Translations under genes and position numbers: made by a program | Source: JACSRF01 sp963695505 | Lineage (GTDB): Bacteria; Chloroflexota; Anaerolineae; Promineifilales; Promineifilaceae | Direction of reading: 5' to 3' | Length of the DNA: 64,000 bases | NCBI GenBank assembly: GCA_963695505.1 | Contig: CAVOGX010000011.1 | Location: 295,541 to 359,540 of the forward strand | In this document: positions 53,836 to 62,934 of the stretch, piece after piece | Numbering within the stretch: position 1 is the stretch's first letter | Layout of the letters: each line of letters opens with the position of its first letter | The notes under the pieces: generated by a model | Database searches by the model: none | Told to the model about the DNA's origin: nothing | Seen by the model: only the letters and a program-made list of their open reading frames with translations

Positions 53836-54992
53836 ATGCGCATTGCCATGATTGGACCTTTTGGCCTGCACCCCAACAAAACGATGGACAGCCGGGCCCT
53901 GGGGCTGGCGCGGGCATTGGTGCCGCGGGGCCACGCGGTGCAAATTTTCATGCCCCCCTGGCAGACCCCCGCTGAGGCAGACCGCCGCTGGCTGGTGGAT
54001 GGCGTTGAGCTGCGCTACGTGCCTTTGCGCGGCGGCGTGCCCGGCATCACGGCGCGGCTGCTGCGGGAGGTGCTGGCATGGCAGCCAGACGTGGTGCACA
54101 GCTTCAAGCCGAAGGCGTACAGCGGGCTGGTGGCGTGGTGGCTGTGGCAGTTTCGGCCGGCGGCTGCGCCTGGTGACGGACAGCGACGATTGGGAGGGCT
54201 GGGGCGGCTGGAATGACTTGGCGCCATATCCGCCGTGGCAAAAGCAGCTCTTTGCCTGGCAGGAGCGGTGGGGCATGACCCACGCCCACGCGCTGACGGT
54301 GGCCAGCCGCGCACTGCAGCCGCTGGCGTGGGAGCCGGGGCGCGGCGCGAGAGCGAGTGGTGTATGTGCCAAATGGGGCGGGGATTGGCGAATGGATAAC
54401 AAAAAACAAAAAGCAGAAAACGGAAAAACCAACGCTGCTGCTGTATAGCCGGCTGTTTGAGTTTGACGTGGTGCGGCTGGTGCGGGTTTTGGTAGGGGTG
54501 AAAACGGCCGTTCCCGATTTAGCCATTCTCAGCGTGGGCACAGGACTGTACGCCGAGGATGCGGCGCAGTTGCAGGGGCAGTTTGCCGCTGCCGGGCTGC
54601 TGGAGGTGGTGACGGATGTGGGCTGGGTGGACGTAGGCGAACTGCCCGCCTTGCTTGCCGCCGCTGACGTGGGCATTTACCTGATGGAAGAGAGCCTGCT
54701 AAACCGCACCAAGTGCCCGGTGAAGCTGGCGGACATGATTGCCGCCGGAGTGCCGGTGGTGGCGGAGGCGGTGGGACAGGTGCCGGAGTACGTGGTCCAG
54801 GGGCACAACGGCCTGCTGCGCCGCAGCGGCGACGAGGCGGGACTGATTGCTGACCTGGTGTACCTGCTGCAAAACCGGGGGGAACGGGTACGGCTGGGGG
54901 AAACGGCCGTATCCATTACGCCGCCCACTTTTCTTGGAACAAAGCGGCCGAGCGCGCGGAACAGGCTTATGGGCGGTTGGTTGGTGGGTTAG
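53836..54992 (+). CDS. GT4-family glycosyltransferase, at least two frameshifts
   Basis: The first frame (53,836-54,216) has MRIAMIGPFGLHPNKTMDSR and VVHSFKPKAYSGLVAWW, an N-terminal GT-B Rossmann domain. The second frame (about 54,160-54,360) continues LVTDSDDWEGWGGWND. The third (from about 54,360) contains VVYVPNGAGIGE-like sequence and the C-terminal donor-binding domain SVGTGLYAE, LLAAADVGIYLMEES and GVPVVAEAVGQVPEYV. The final residues probably return to another frame (SWNKAAERAEQAYGRL). The family transfers sugars from nucleotide donors onto lipid or glycan acceptors. No other glycan genes adjoin. Confidence 0.72.
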
Positions 54993-55105
54993 TTGGTTAG
55001 TGAGTTGGTTTGTTTGTTGACCACCATTCTTGCCCCCTGCTTCCGTGCCCCCCTGCCTCCTCTGCTCCTCCGCCCCCCTGCTCCCTTGCTCCCTTGCCCC
55101 CCTGC
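54976..55105. repeat. Low-complexity GGTT- and CCCCCTGC-type repeats
   Basis: The left part is GTTGGTTGG-like, and the right part is made of C-rich heptamer/octamer units (CCCCCTGCCTCC, CTCCCTTGCTCCCTTG) on the plus strand. The region lies between the glycosyltransferase end and the methyltransferase-regulatory gene end. No gene is apparent. The opposing base skews could form a hairpin only poorly. Confidence 0.55.
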
Positions 55106-56135
55106 TCACTTTTCCAGCAGAGCCGCCCGGCCCAGCCAGTGCAGGGTGGCGGCTAATTCCTGACGCAATAGCTGGCGGTGGGCGGCGGAGTTGGTGACAG
55201 AACGGCCATTTTGCTCTGTTTTCAGCAAGCCTTGTTTGGCTAACTTATCCAGCACGTCCAGCAAGGCTTCGCGGTTGTGGGAGCCGTCCAGGTAGGGCAG
55301 CAGGTGCCGCGCCAGGGGGTCCAGGTTCACCCGTTCGTGCCGCAAATTGCTCACTTTGTCATAGCCGTGGGCGGCCTGCCAGCGGGCCACGGCGCTGGCG
55401 TACGGCCGTTCCCCACCTTTTAGCGCAAATTGGGGCGGGTGGCGGTGCAGTTCCACCAGCCGCCCACTGTAGCTGGTCGCCTGCAGCAGGTTAACGGTCA
55501 GCGCCTGGGCGTCGCCGGGCAGGGTGTCGTTGGCGAGGGTGTCGTAGGCGCGCTGGCGGGCCTCGGCGAGCAGGTCGAGGAAGGAAACGGCCGTTGGCGC
55601 GACATCAGCCAGGTGCAGCATGGCCGCCTTCACCACGGGGTGGTTGGTGGACAATACCGAGCCGTCGGGGGCGCGGAAGCGGGCGGTCTGCCCGTCGTGC
55701 AGGGTTACCACCTCTTCCGGGCGGGCGTAGGTGGCGATGAAAAACGGCCGTAAATCACCCTGAATCTGGCGGGATAACGGCCGTTCCCCGTGCACCAGCA
55801 GCGTCTGGCGGAAGGTGCGGTTGCGCAAGAAGTCCATGTACTGCTCCAAGGCGATGGCGTCCCCGGCCAGCCCCGCCAGCTTTTGTCGCGTCTCCGGCGG
55901 GAAATCGGGCAGGCATCACCCGCGACAGCTCCGCTTCCACCAGGTATTGCAGGCCGTGCTGCGCGGCGTGGGTGATGAATTCGTGGAAGTAGACAGGTTG
56001 GTTGAAGGTTTCCAGCTCGTCGTGCAGGCCCAGCAGGGCGGCCAGGGTGGCTAGGCGGTTGGGGTGGGTCTGGGTGTAGCACAGGCTGGGGTACGGCGTT
56101 TCTTCGTAGCTGTGGGGCAGGGGGTCCTTTGCCAT
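55106..56135 (-). CDS. Methyltransferase-regulatory-domain protein lacking the catalytic core (one frameshift)
   Basis: ATG 56,135 begins YEETPYPSLCYTQTHPNRL, which matches the N-terminus of class I methyltransferases with a C-terminal regulatory domain. Within about 36 residues the sequence jumps to HDELETFNQPVYFHEFI, normally found only after the catalytic domain. The rest (EQYMDFLRNRTFRQTLLVHG and onward, in frame 55,106-55,849) is the regulatory domain. No SAM-binding glycine motif is present. Frame is lost near 55,850-55,910. Either the core was deleted in the organism or a repeat collapse removed it in the assembly. Confidence 0.65.
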
Positions 56136-56149
56136 GGGTTCCTCGCTAG

Positions 56150-56182
56150 AGGTGCAACGCACTTCAAAAGTGCGTCGCACCT
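56150..56182. repeat. REP-like palindrome AGGTGCAACGCACTT
   Basis: AGGTGCAACGCACTT, a 3-base loop, then AAGTGCGTCGCACCT form a 33-base inverted repeat with one mismatch. Part of the arm reappears nearby (TCGCACCTGTTGG). It lies just upstream of the methyltransferase-regulatory gene and is the last clearly left-type repeat before the contig junction. Confidence 0.6.
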
Positions 56183-56228
56183 ATTGGTGATCGCACCTGT
56201 TGGAGAAAAGTGTAGCGGGAACGGCCGT

Positions 56229-56284
56229 TCCCGGCCACAATAGCGGTAAAAGGAGGCGACGATGATGTTACCGACGGTGATTGC
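56229..56284. other. Probable chimeric junction between two genomes
   Basis: The last ACGGCCGT copy ends at 56,228. A sigma-54 activator gene is recognisable on the minus strand only from about 56,284 rightward, ending abruptly at DGDTLG where the HTH domain should follow. Between them is a start-like AAAGGAGGCGACGATGATG on the plus strand that reads only a few plausible codons. Left and right sides also differ in G+C impression and frameshift density. Confidence 0.65.
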
Positions 56285-57022
56285 CCAAGCGTATCCCCGT
56301 CGGAAAGGATCAGGGCTGCCTCGAGGAAATGGGAGAGTTCCCTTATGTTCCCGGACCACCTCCGCGTTTCCAGGAATTGTCGAGCCTCGGAGGATAGGGC
56401 CAAGTTGGGACGCCGGTGCCGTCTCTTGTGGTCTTCCAGGAAGCGACGGGCCAGGGGAAGAATGTCTTCCCTCCTCTCCCGGAGAGGCGGGAGTCGAGGT
56501 AAGAACCGCCAACCGGTGGAAGAGGTCCCGCCGGAAGAGCCCTCTCTTCATCTCGGCACCCAGATCCCTCGAGGTGGCGGCCAGGACCCTCACGTCCACC
56601 TTTACGGAACCCTCGCCCCCCAACCGCCGGATCTCGCCATCCTCAATGGCCGTGAGGAGCTTGGCTTGCTGGTGTACCGGCAGCTCCCCTACCTCATCCA
56701 GAAAGAGGGTCCCGCCCGCAGCTTGCTCCAGGATCCCCTTCCGTCCTTCGCTGGCCCCGGTGAACGCTCCCCTCCGGTGGCCGAAGAATTCGCTTTCGAA
56801 GAGCGAATCGGGAATGCCCGCACAGTTAATTGCCAAATAGGGGTTTGCGGATCGTCGGCTCGCCCGGTGGATCACCTTCCCCAGATGGCTCTTTCCGGTC
56901 CCGGTCTCCCCCAGAATCAGGACCGAGACATCCACCCCCGCGGCCTTCTCGGCGAAGGCCCGGACCGCCCTCATGGCTTTGCTGGACCCCACCAGGGTCG
57001 ATATGCTTGATTCTGCCGTCAC
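56284..57022 (-). CDS. Sigma-54-dependent activator, AAA+ domain, truncated at the junction and frameshifted
   Basis: The GTG start at 57,022 opens an AAA+ domain without receiver: LILGETGTGKSHLGKVIH (Walker A), FFGHRRGAFTGASEG (GAFTGA loop contacting sigma-54), GGTLFLDEVGELP (Walker B) and RRDLFHRLAVL. A frame change near 56,510-56,540 shifts to LSSEARQFLETRRWSGNIREL (R-finger/sensor II region) and ILSDGDTLG. The C-terminal DNA-binding Fis-type HTH is missing at the contig junction. The protein would activate sigma-54 promoters. Confidence 0.78.
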
Positions 57023-57131
57023 CGTGAGCTTTCAGGAGCGCGTTGAATCGGGATCCGTAGGGAGGAACTCCCCTATCAATAAATGGGTCCAAGCGGGGCG
57101 TACCCATGGATCAAGGGGCGAATGAGAAAGG

Positions 57132-57342
57132 ATGGAGCCGGACATGTCCGAAGCTGCCAGCGCCGAAGAAGAACGGGAACTCCGGGAGGACATCCAGAAG
57201 GGCCGGGCCCTGGCCTGTCCCCGCTGCCATGCGCCCCTACGACCTACCCCCATCCCCCCACGGAACGACGTGTCCTACGTCCGGAACCCGTGCTCCTGAA
57301 TGTGAGCTCTGCGATTTCCTCGTTGCCCTGGACAACAGGTGA
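57132..57342 (+). CDS. Small zinc-ribbon-like protein (one frameshift)
   Basis: ATG 57,132 gives MEPDMSEAASAEEERELRED and then ACPRCHAPLRPTP. A second pair of cysteines (ECELCDFLVALDNR) lies in another frame near the end, after a frame change at about 57,285-57,300. Two CxxC pairs about 25 residues apart fit a short zinc ribbon. Function unknown. Confidence 0.5.
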
Positions 57343-57437
57343 CCCCCCGGCCCCACTACGTCTTCGACCCGGGTTGCGTGACAGGCCCCATGTGACGAGC
57401 TCTCCCGCCTCCCGATTCCAATCTCCCCGAGGCTTCC

Positions 57438-58430
57438 ATGCCCGATTCGATCCTCCGGTCCCCGTCGATTCCCACCCCCTGGTATGTAAGGGCCCGCCTC
57501 TTGATCCTGGCGGCCCTCCTCCTTTTCGGCTCAGGACCATCGCCCGCCTCGGGCCAGGAAGGGACGAAAGGCCCCATTGTCCTTTCCCTACCCGGCAGCA
57601 CCAGGGCTCTCAGCATGGGAAACGCATTCCTCCTGGGTACCAGGGACTCGGACATCCTTTTCTACAACCCGGGACTCTTGAACCGGGCCCAGGGCTTTTC
57701 CGGCTCCCTTCAGCTGTATGGCGCTTCGAGCAGCCTGGCCACCTTCTCCGCCGGCACGAGCTGGCTTTCAGGGAACGTTGCCTTGGGGATTCAATCCCTG
57801 TCGTATGGGGCCCCGGCGACGGGAAGCCTCCTCTCCGATGACCTTCCGCCTTCTCCGACCCATGCGGGGTCTCTCCGAGAAAATGGTGAGATCGGAGTCG
57901 GCGACCTGGTGGTTTCGGCAGGGTATGGTCGGACCCTTTGGGAATTCAGATGGGCGTGGTGGGGAAGTACATCCAGGAACGCTTCGGCCCCAGCCGGTCC
58001 ACCACTGGAGCCGTCGATCTGGGTGCCTCCACCAGCGCGGGCCCCATCACCCTGGGGCTGGCCGCTCAGAACATCGGCCCGGCCCTGACAATCGACGGGA
58101 AGGACATCTCCCTCCCTACCCGGTTCTCCCTCGGCGCCGCCTCCGGCTCCACCGAGGCGGGCCCCCTGGATGTGTCGGCATCCACGGCCCTGAACTACGA
58201 ACTGGACGGGGATCTGATCCCCTCGGTGGGAATGGAGGTCGCCTACTGGCCGGTGACCGGTCGAACCTTCTTAGCCCGGGGTAGGTTTCCGTCAGCTTCC
58301 GGATGAGCACTCAGGATGGCCTGTCACCTTCGGCGGGGGGTTCACGGGAGACAACATCGTGCTGGACTATGCCTATGAAGGCTTCGACACCGGCGGTCCC
58401 TCCCACCGGTTCACCTTGGGGTGGCGTTAG
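57438..58430 (+). CDS. PorV/PorQ-type outer-membrane beta-barrel protein (two frameshifts)
   Basis: The N-terminus has a signal peptide (LLILAALLLFGSGPSPASG) followed by STRALSMGNAFLLGTRDSD, ILFYNPGLLNRAQG and glycine/aromatic-rich beta-strand sequences as in PorV/PorQ (UPF0164) proteins. Frame changes near 57,940 and 58,280 join it to VVGKYIQERFG and TFGGGFTGDNIVLDYAYEGFD, ending GWR at 58,430. PorV proteins are outer-membrane barrels linked to type IX secretion in Bacteroidota, but similar barrels exist in other phyla. Confidence 0.72.
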
Positions 58431-58492
58431 CCAGCAGTCCTCCCCCGCATCCGGGTCCGACCGCACTCAGGGTCCTCATGTGACCCCGGGGG

Positions 58493-60539
58493 TCAGGAAG
58501 CGCCTGACACAGCCAGGAAGGCCGGGTTCATGTTGGAGAATCCTACCTGATCCAGCACCACCGATCCCGCCTTGCTCTCGTCGAAGAGCAGGCGGATTTC
58601 GATGAGGCGATTCAGCTCCAGCCTGCCCCCGGAGGCCTCGCGGAAATCCGCCAGGGGAATGGAGAAGCTCTGGAGCACCATCTCCGTATTGCCGACGAAG
58701 GCTTGATCGTCCCTCCGGGAGATTCGGATTTCGATTGGCCTCCGGACGGGCCCATATCGATTCAGAAGGACCTTCCCCGTGTTTCCCCTGGAGTCCACGA
58801 GTTGGACCGAAAGGCGGAGGGGCGGCTTTTCACCCTCAGGCTCCTCCCCTTCGGAGTCGGATAGAGAACACCGAGAAGAGACCCGAAAAGAACCCCCCGA
58901 TTTTTGAGAAAACTCCGGGTCCACTCCCCCCACCTTCACCCCGGGGCGAGCCCTCCTCCTGTTCGGCCTGCTTCTGCCCCTCTTCCTGTCCTTCCACTTT
59001 TTCCTTCTCCGCTTCCGGGTCCTTTCGAGTCCTGGGCGTCTCGTCCAGGGCCGTCAGCATCAGGTCCAGCGTGGTTCCCTCATCCAATTGCCACTTCCGG
59101 GGCAGCCCTCTGGGGGAGTTCGAGGGCGAACTGACCTGGGGGCCCTACGCGGGTGGTATCTTTCCCCGCAATGCGATTGTTCCAGGCCAACCAAAGGGCC
59201 TGATTCTCCTGACCGGTGCCGGATGGTTCGGTCCTGGACCGAAAGGGAAGGACATTCTCCTTCCAGGTGGCCAGGCTGTCGCCCCGAAGGACCACCCCGG
59301 GCTCAGTACCGGTGGTGACGTCGATGTCCTCTTCGAAGGTGGCCAGGGGCCTGAAGCTACTCTCCTGGAACTGTGTGATGTACATGGTTTTTGGAAGCCA
59401 TCCACCGGCCACACGGTGGTCTCGGAAAAGAGGCAGGTACTCCCCGCGCCCTTTTAGCGATCCCTCCAGAAACGCCGTCACATAGACCAGAGCAAACTGC
59501 CTCTGCTCCTCACCTTCCAGGAGTCCCCGAAGATCCAGGGAGCGCCCACTCCGGGCCCCCCGATCGTGGGGACCCCAAACGGTGTTCCATTGCCCGTGAT
59601 TCGCCCGGTGGACGTAGACCGAAGCTTTGAAGTGGGGGTCTCCGTCGGTGAACTCGATCCTCTTGTACATGCGGAGTCCGGAGAAGCTGGATACGTCCCC
59701 GTCGTGGGTTCCGTGAAAAACCAGGTAGTTCACATTCTCTACGGGGGCCAATCGGTCCATCGGGCGATACTGGCCGTCCGTCGGGGCGATGGCCACCACA
59801 GCTTCGATGTTGAAGCCGAAGTTCCAGGTCAGGTTGGCGTCGTCGGGATAGCGGGTAAGGCCGTTCAAGGCCACTGCGTGGCCAACCGCCTTCCCCCCCG
59901 GGAGTGCCCCATGATCCCGATCTTCTCCATGTCCACCTTCCCATGGAAGGGGTTTTCCGGATCCTCGTTGAAGGTCCTCCACACCTCCAGATGCTTGAGG
60001 AACAACCATCCTCGAGCGTCGTTCTCACCCCTGATCCCACCGTTGATGAAATTCATGTCCAGGGAGGCAAGAATGAACCCCCGGCTGGCCAGGTGCCGGC
60101 CCAGATACTCGTACCCGGGTCGGAAAAGTCCTTGATGGCCCGCGTTTCCGTGGGCGACCAAGACCAGGGGATAGGGCCCAGGCCCATCCGGATACCAGAC
60201 CCGGGCATTCAGGGGAAGGGAGTTGGGCTTGAAGCCCCAGTAATCGTTCCGGCTTTTCGCAGAGGCCCCCAGGCTTACCAATTTGGACGCGTCGACCGGA
60301 CGGGGTTTCGAAGGCCACCGAGTCCCGGAACTCGGGCCGATTTTTGTCCGTCCCGCTCCCGTAGTAGAGAGCCAGAACCCCCTCAACCCCCCTCTCCAGG
60401 GGATTCGGAGCGTCCAAGTTGACGCCCCAGGACATCCTGGTAAGTCATTGGGGGGTAATTCCAGCGCCCCCATGCAGGCACCCGTCGTCAGAGCCAGAAA
60501 GAGGCTGCTTCGCCGAAGGAGATCTATTGAGGGCTTCAT
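58493..60539 (-). CDS. Secreted alpha/beta hydrolase lipoprotein with long C-terminal region (several frameshifts)
   Basis: Starting at 60,539, a lipoprotein signal (RRSSLFLALTTGACMGALEL, lipobox TGAC) is followed by an alpha/beta hydrolase domain. Present are LVLVAHGNAGHQGLFRPG, IGIMGHSRGG (nucleophile Ser), NVNYLVFHGTHDGDVSSF (Asp) and ANHGQWNTVWG (His). A further 300 residues follow in shifted frames, including a charged low-complexity part (EKEKVEGQEEGQKQAEQEEG) and an Ig-like end. Frame changes occur near 60,420, 59,880, 59,080 and 58,840. Together they make about 680 residues. The substrate is unknown. Confidence 0.68.
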
Positions 60540-60717
60540 CGCGTCGGTCCCGTGAGTTCAGTTTCCTGCTTTGGACCGGAGAAGCTAGGGAGGGGGTCCT
60601 GTCCGGAGCAACCGGTTGGACCCGGAAGTCAGTTTTGTTACCCTTATCGGACCTTCCGCGGACCTCGACGGTCCCGGAGGGAACTCTTCACCGGATCACC
60701 CAATCAAAGAGGCAGGC

Positions 60718-61188
60718 ATGGCCAACCGAGTCGCGCAGTTTGAGACCAATCTGGGGTTCGTTTTCCATCGAGCTCTTCGAAGACAAAGCTCCCAAGACCA
60801 CCAAGAACTTCATCGACCTGGCCGAAAAAGGCTTCTACGATGGTGTGATCTTCCACCGGGTCATCAAAGATTTCATGATCCAGGGTGGTGATCCCACAGG
60901 GACCGGACGGGGCGGACCCGGCTACAACATCCCTGACGAGTTCCACCCGGAGCTGAAGCACACCGGCACCGGGATTCTCTCAATGGCGAATGCCGGACCC
61001 AACACAGCGAGGTTCCCAGTTCTTTATCACACTGGCGCCCACGCCCGGCTGGATGCAAGCATGCCGTCTTTGGAGCCGTGTCCGAGGGTATGGATGTGGT
61101 AGAGGCCATCGGCATCACGCCGACTGCCCGGGGCGACCGGCCCCTGGAAGACGTCGTGATGAAGTCCGTGACCATCTCAGAGGGTTAA
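60718..61188 (+). CDS. Cyclophilin-type peptidyl-prolyl cis-trans isomerase (frameshifted)
   Basis: ATG 60,718 with AGAGGCAGG upstream starts ANRVAQFETNLG. Frame changes near 60,755 and 61,005-61,060 connect FEDKAPKTTKNFIDLAEKG, YDGVIFHRVIKDFMIQGGDP, GSQFFITLAPTPGWM and EGMDVVEAIGITPTARGDRP. The active-site Arg (FHRV) and Gln (FMIQGGDP) are present. It catalyses proline isomerisation during folding. No signal peptide, so it is probably cytosolic. Confidence 0.85.
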
Positions 61189-61472
61189 GAGCCGTTCCCC
61201 AATCGCGGTCCGGGCCCCCGTTTCAAACCATCGGGCCCGGACCGCAACTGACGGTCCCGCCTTATCTCAGCGAGAATGGCCGCTGCATCGTCGGGGGGCT
61301 CCTCGATAGCCGGCGCCGACCCTTCTTTTACGTCATCAGGAGCCAGAGCCAGGTCAGAGGCGTGCCCATCCAGAAGAGGATGACCCAGTCCGGATTTTCC
61401 CTTCCGCTTCAGGTCGACGTAGAGGACATTGGCCAGCACGGAGAGAATTCCGGCGAATAGGCCTTCAAGCAT
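61185..61472 (-). CDS. Small membrane-anchored hypothetical protein
   Basis: The 95-residue frame has a hydrophobic N-terminal helix (LEGLFAGILSVLANVLYVDL) and an acidic or charged tail (EEPPDDAAAILAEIRRDR). The middle (GHASDLALAPDDVK) may come from a frame error, since another frame reads a second hydrophobic segment there. It overlaps the isomerase stop by 4 bases. Function unknown. Confidence 0.45.
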   Translation of the reverse strand: MLEGLFAGILSVLANVLYVDLKRKGKSGLGHPLLDGHASDLALAPDDVKEGSAPAIEEPPDDAAAILAEIRRDRQLRSGPDGLKRGPGPRLGNGS

Positions 61473-61648
61473 TTCCGGCCACCCCCATCACAACCCCGTC
61501 CTCCGCCACGACGAGGTCCTGTAATTCGGACCTTTCCGGAGGGACCCCGGGAGAAACTGACCCCTGCTCCGGGGGAAACAACCCTGGAAGCCGGAACCGA
61601 AACCCGGACCACTCCCCGGAAGTCTCCACCGTTTAGCCCGCGGCAAGA

Positions 61649-62179
61649 TCACCGGGAGTACCTCTCCTTTAGGGCTGTCACCACTCCGGGATCCATGGTT
61701 TCGAGCTCCCCATGACACTGAAGGCACACCTCGCCCAGATAGAGGGCCCGGTAGTATCGGTACTCATCCTCCGAGACCTTCTTCCTGCACGTACGTAGCC
61801 GGGGATGATTCTCCCGCTGCGATGGCGTCTTCGAAATGTACCAGGGCCTCCTCTTCGGCCTCATCCGGGGCATTGCTCGGATTCCGGTAGCGGAAAGATG
61901 CTCGCTTCAACACCAATCCCTCGTCCAGCCCCTCCTGCACCTGAGGGTGAGGGCGATCGCCTCCGTAGAGCAGAAGTCGATGGCCGCTACCGGACCGCCA
62001 TCCTCCATGGCCCCGGTCAACCTCCCGACCAGGGACCGGAGGAGCTCGGAGGCGGCCGGATCTCCGATCCGGGCCACCTCCTCTCCCTCCTGAACCGTAG
62101 GGTCAGGAGCCCTCTCCTGACACCCACCAGAGAGTAACCCCGAAGGAACGACAGCTATCCAAAGTCGCCGCCTTCGCAT
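61649..62179 (-). CDS. Tll0287-like domain lipoprotein with one heme-binding CxxCH (frameshifted)
   Basis: The N-terminus is a lipoprotein signal (LWIAVVPSGLLSGGCQE). A Tll0287-like (DUF3365) domain follows: ASELLRSLVGRLTGAMEDGG, AAIDFCSTEAIALT, FRYRNPSNAPDEAEEEALV. The C-terminal frame carries CLQCHGE (residues for covalent heme c) and GVVTALKERYS. Frame changes lie near 61,940 and 61,790-61,810. Tll0287 proteins bind heme and probably sense or carry electrons in the periplasm. Confidence 0.68.
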
Positions 62180-62200
62180 GGCACCTTCTCCTGTTTGTCG

Positions 62201-62705
62201 CTATTCCCCACCGGTCTCCGGCGCCCGCTGGGCCAGTTCCCTGTCGAGCATGAACAGAGTGCTCTTGTTGTCACCGGCAAGCTTGAGGAGGTCCACGACC
62301 CGCCCCGTATTCTCCTCTTCCTCCACCTGCTCGTCGATGAACCACTGCAGCTCCATCTGAGCCGGGTAGTCAGCCTCCGCGACGGCGATCCCATAAAGCT
62401 TATGGATGCACCCGGTGATGTGCTGCTCGTGAGCCAGGGCCTGCTCGAAGGTCTCGGAGAGGCGTCCCGAATTCGGCAGGAGGCGCACCGATGGCCCCCA
62501 GCACGACCCGGCCGCCACGCCGGTTGACATGATCGAACAGACGCATGGCGTGAGCAAGCTCTTCCTGAGCCTGGAGTTTCATCCAGTTCGTGAACCCTTC
62601 CAGGTTCAAGCCTTCGAAATGGGCCGCCATGGCCAGGTAAACGTAGGAGGAAAAGAGCTCCTCATTGATTTGATCGTTGAAAGCGGCCAAAACCTTCTCG
62701 TTCAT
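62201..62705 (-). CDS. Ferritin (one frameshift)
   Basis: ATG 62,705, with GGAG 7 bases upstream, reads MNEKVLAAFNDQINEELFSS and then the ferroxidase-site region AQEELAHAMRLFDHVNRRG. A frame change near 62,470-62,490 joins the C-terminal half (EQHITGCIHKLYGIA, LQWFIDEQVEEEENTGRVV). Glutamates and His match bacterial ferritin, the iron-storage cage. It lies 21 bases upstream of the Tll0287-like gene on the same strand. Confidence 0.85.
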
Positions 62706-62844
62706 TTCCGACTCCATTCTTGAGGGTGAATCTCCAGAGGGTGAATCCAATACGGACAGCCATTTAATACCCGTCAATATTCAGAAAATTCCACTTCGCA
62801 TGAAGCTCTCGATTCGGGGTCGACGGTCATATGATCGCGGCCGG

Positions 62845-62888
62845 CAACAACAGAAACAACGCCGGAGTCCATGAAGGGCTCCGGCGTT
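62845..62888 (-). terminator. Terminator hairpin after the multiheme cytochrome gene
   Basis: AACGCCGGAG (62,858-62,867) and CTCCGGCGTT (62,879-62,888) form a perfect 10-base stem with an 11-base loop. In the minus-strand direction it is followed by GTTTCTGTTGTTG. It lies 46 bases after the cytochrome stop. Confidence 0.7.
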
Positions 62889-62934
62889 GAAAGGCGGTCG
62901 GCCGAGGTGCGACCCGGTCGGTGGTTTCTCGGGG

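Larger units (their letters stand above)
431..56228. repeat. Dispersed octamer palindrome ACGGCCGT (HIP1-like), about 80 copies
   Basis: The 8-base palindrome ACGGCCGT occurs about 80 times (my count by eye) between 431 and 56,228, roughly once per 700 bases. At a base composition near 54% G+C, chance predicts about one copy per 45-50 kb. Many copies extend to AACGGCCGTT or GGAAACGGCCGTTTCC, for example at 41,932-41,947. Copies lie in coding regions in all three frames (read as T-A-V, N-G-R or K-R-P) and between genes. No copy is present from 56,229 to 64,000. The behaviour resembles the cyanobacterial HIP1 palindrome GCGATCGC, but the sequence differs. Confidence 0.9.

Noticed and set aside
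57083..57841. 252-codon plus-strand frame across the PorV-like gene start
   Set aside because: Proline/arginine-rich translation without motif; the overlapping PorV frame has a signal peptide and family motifs.
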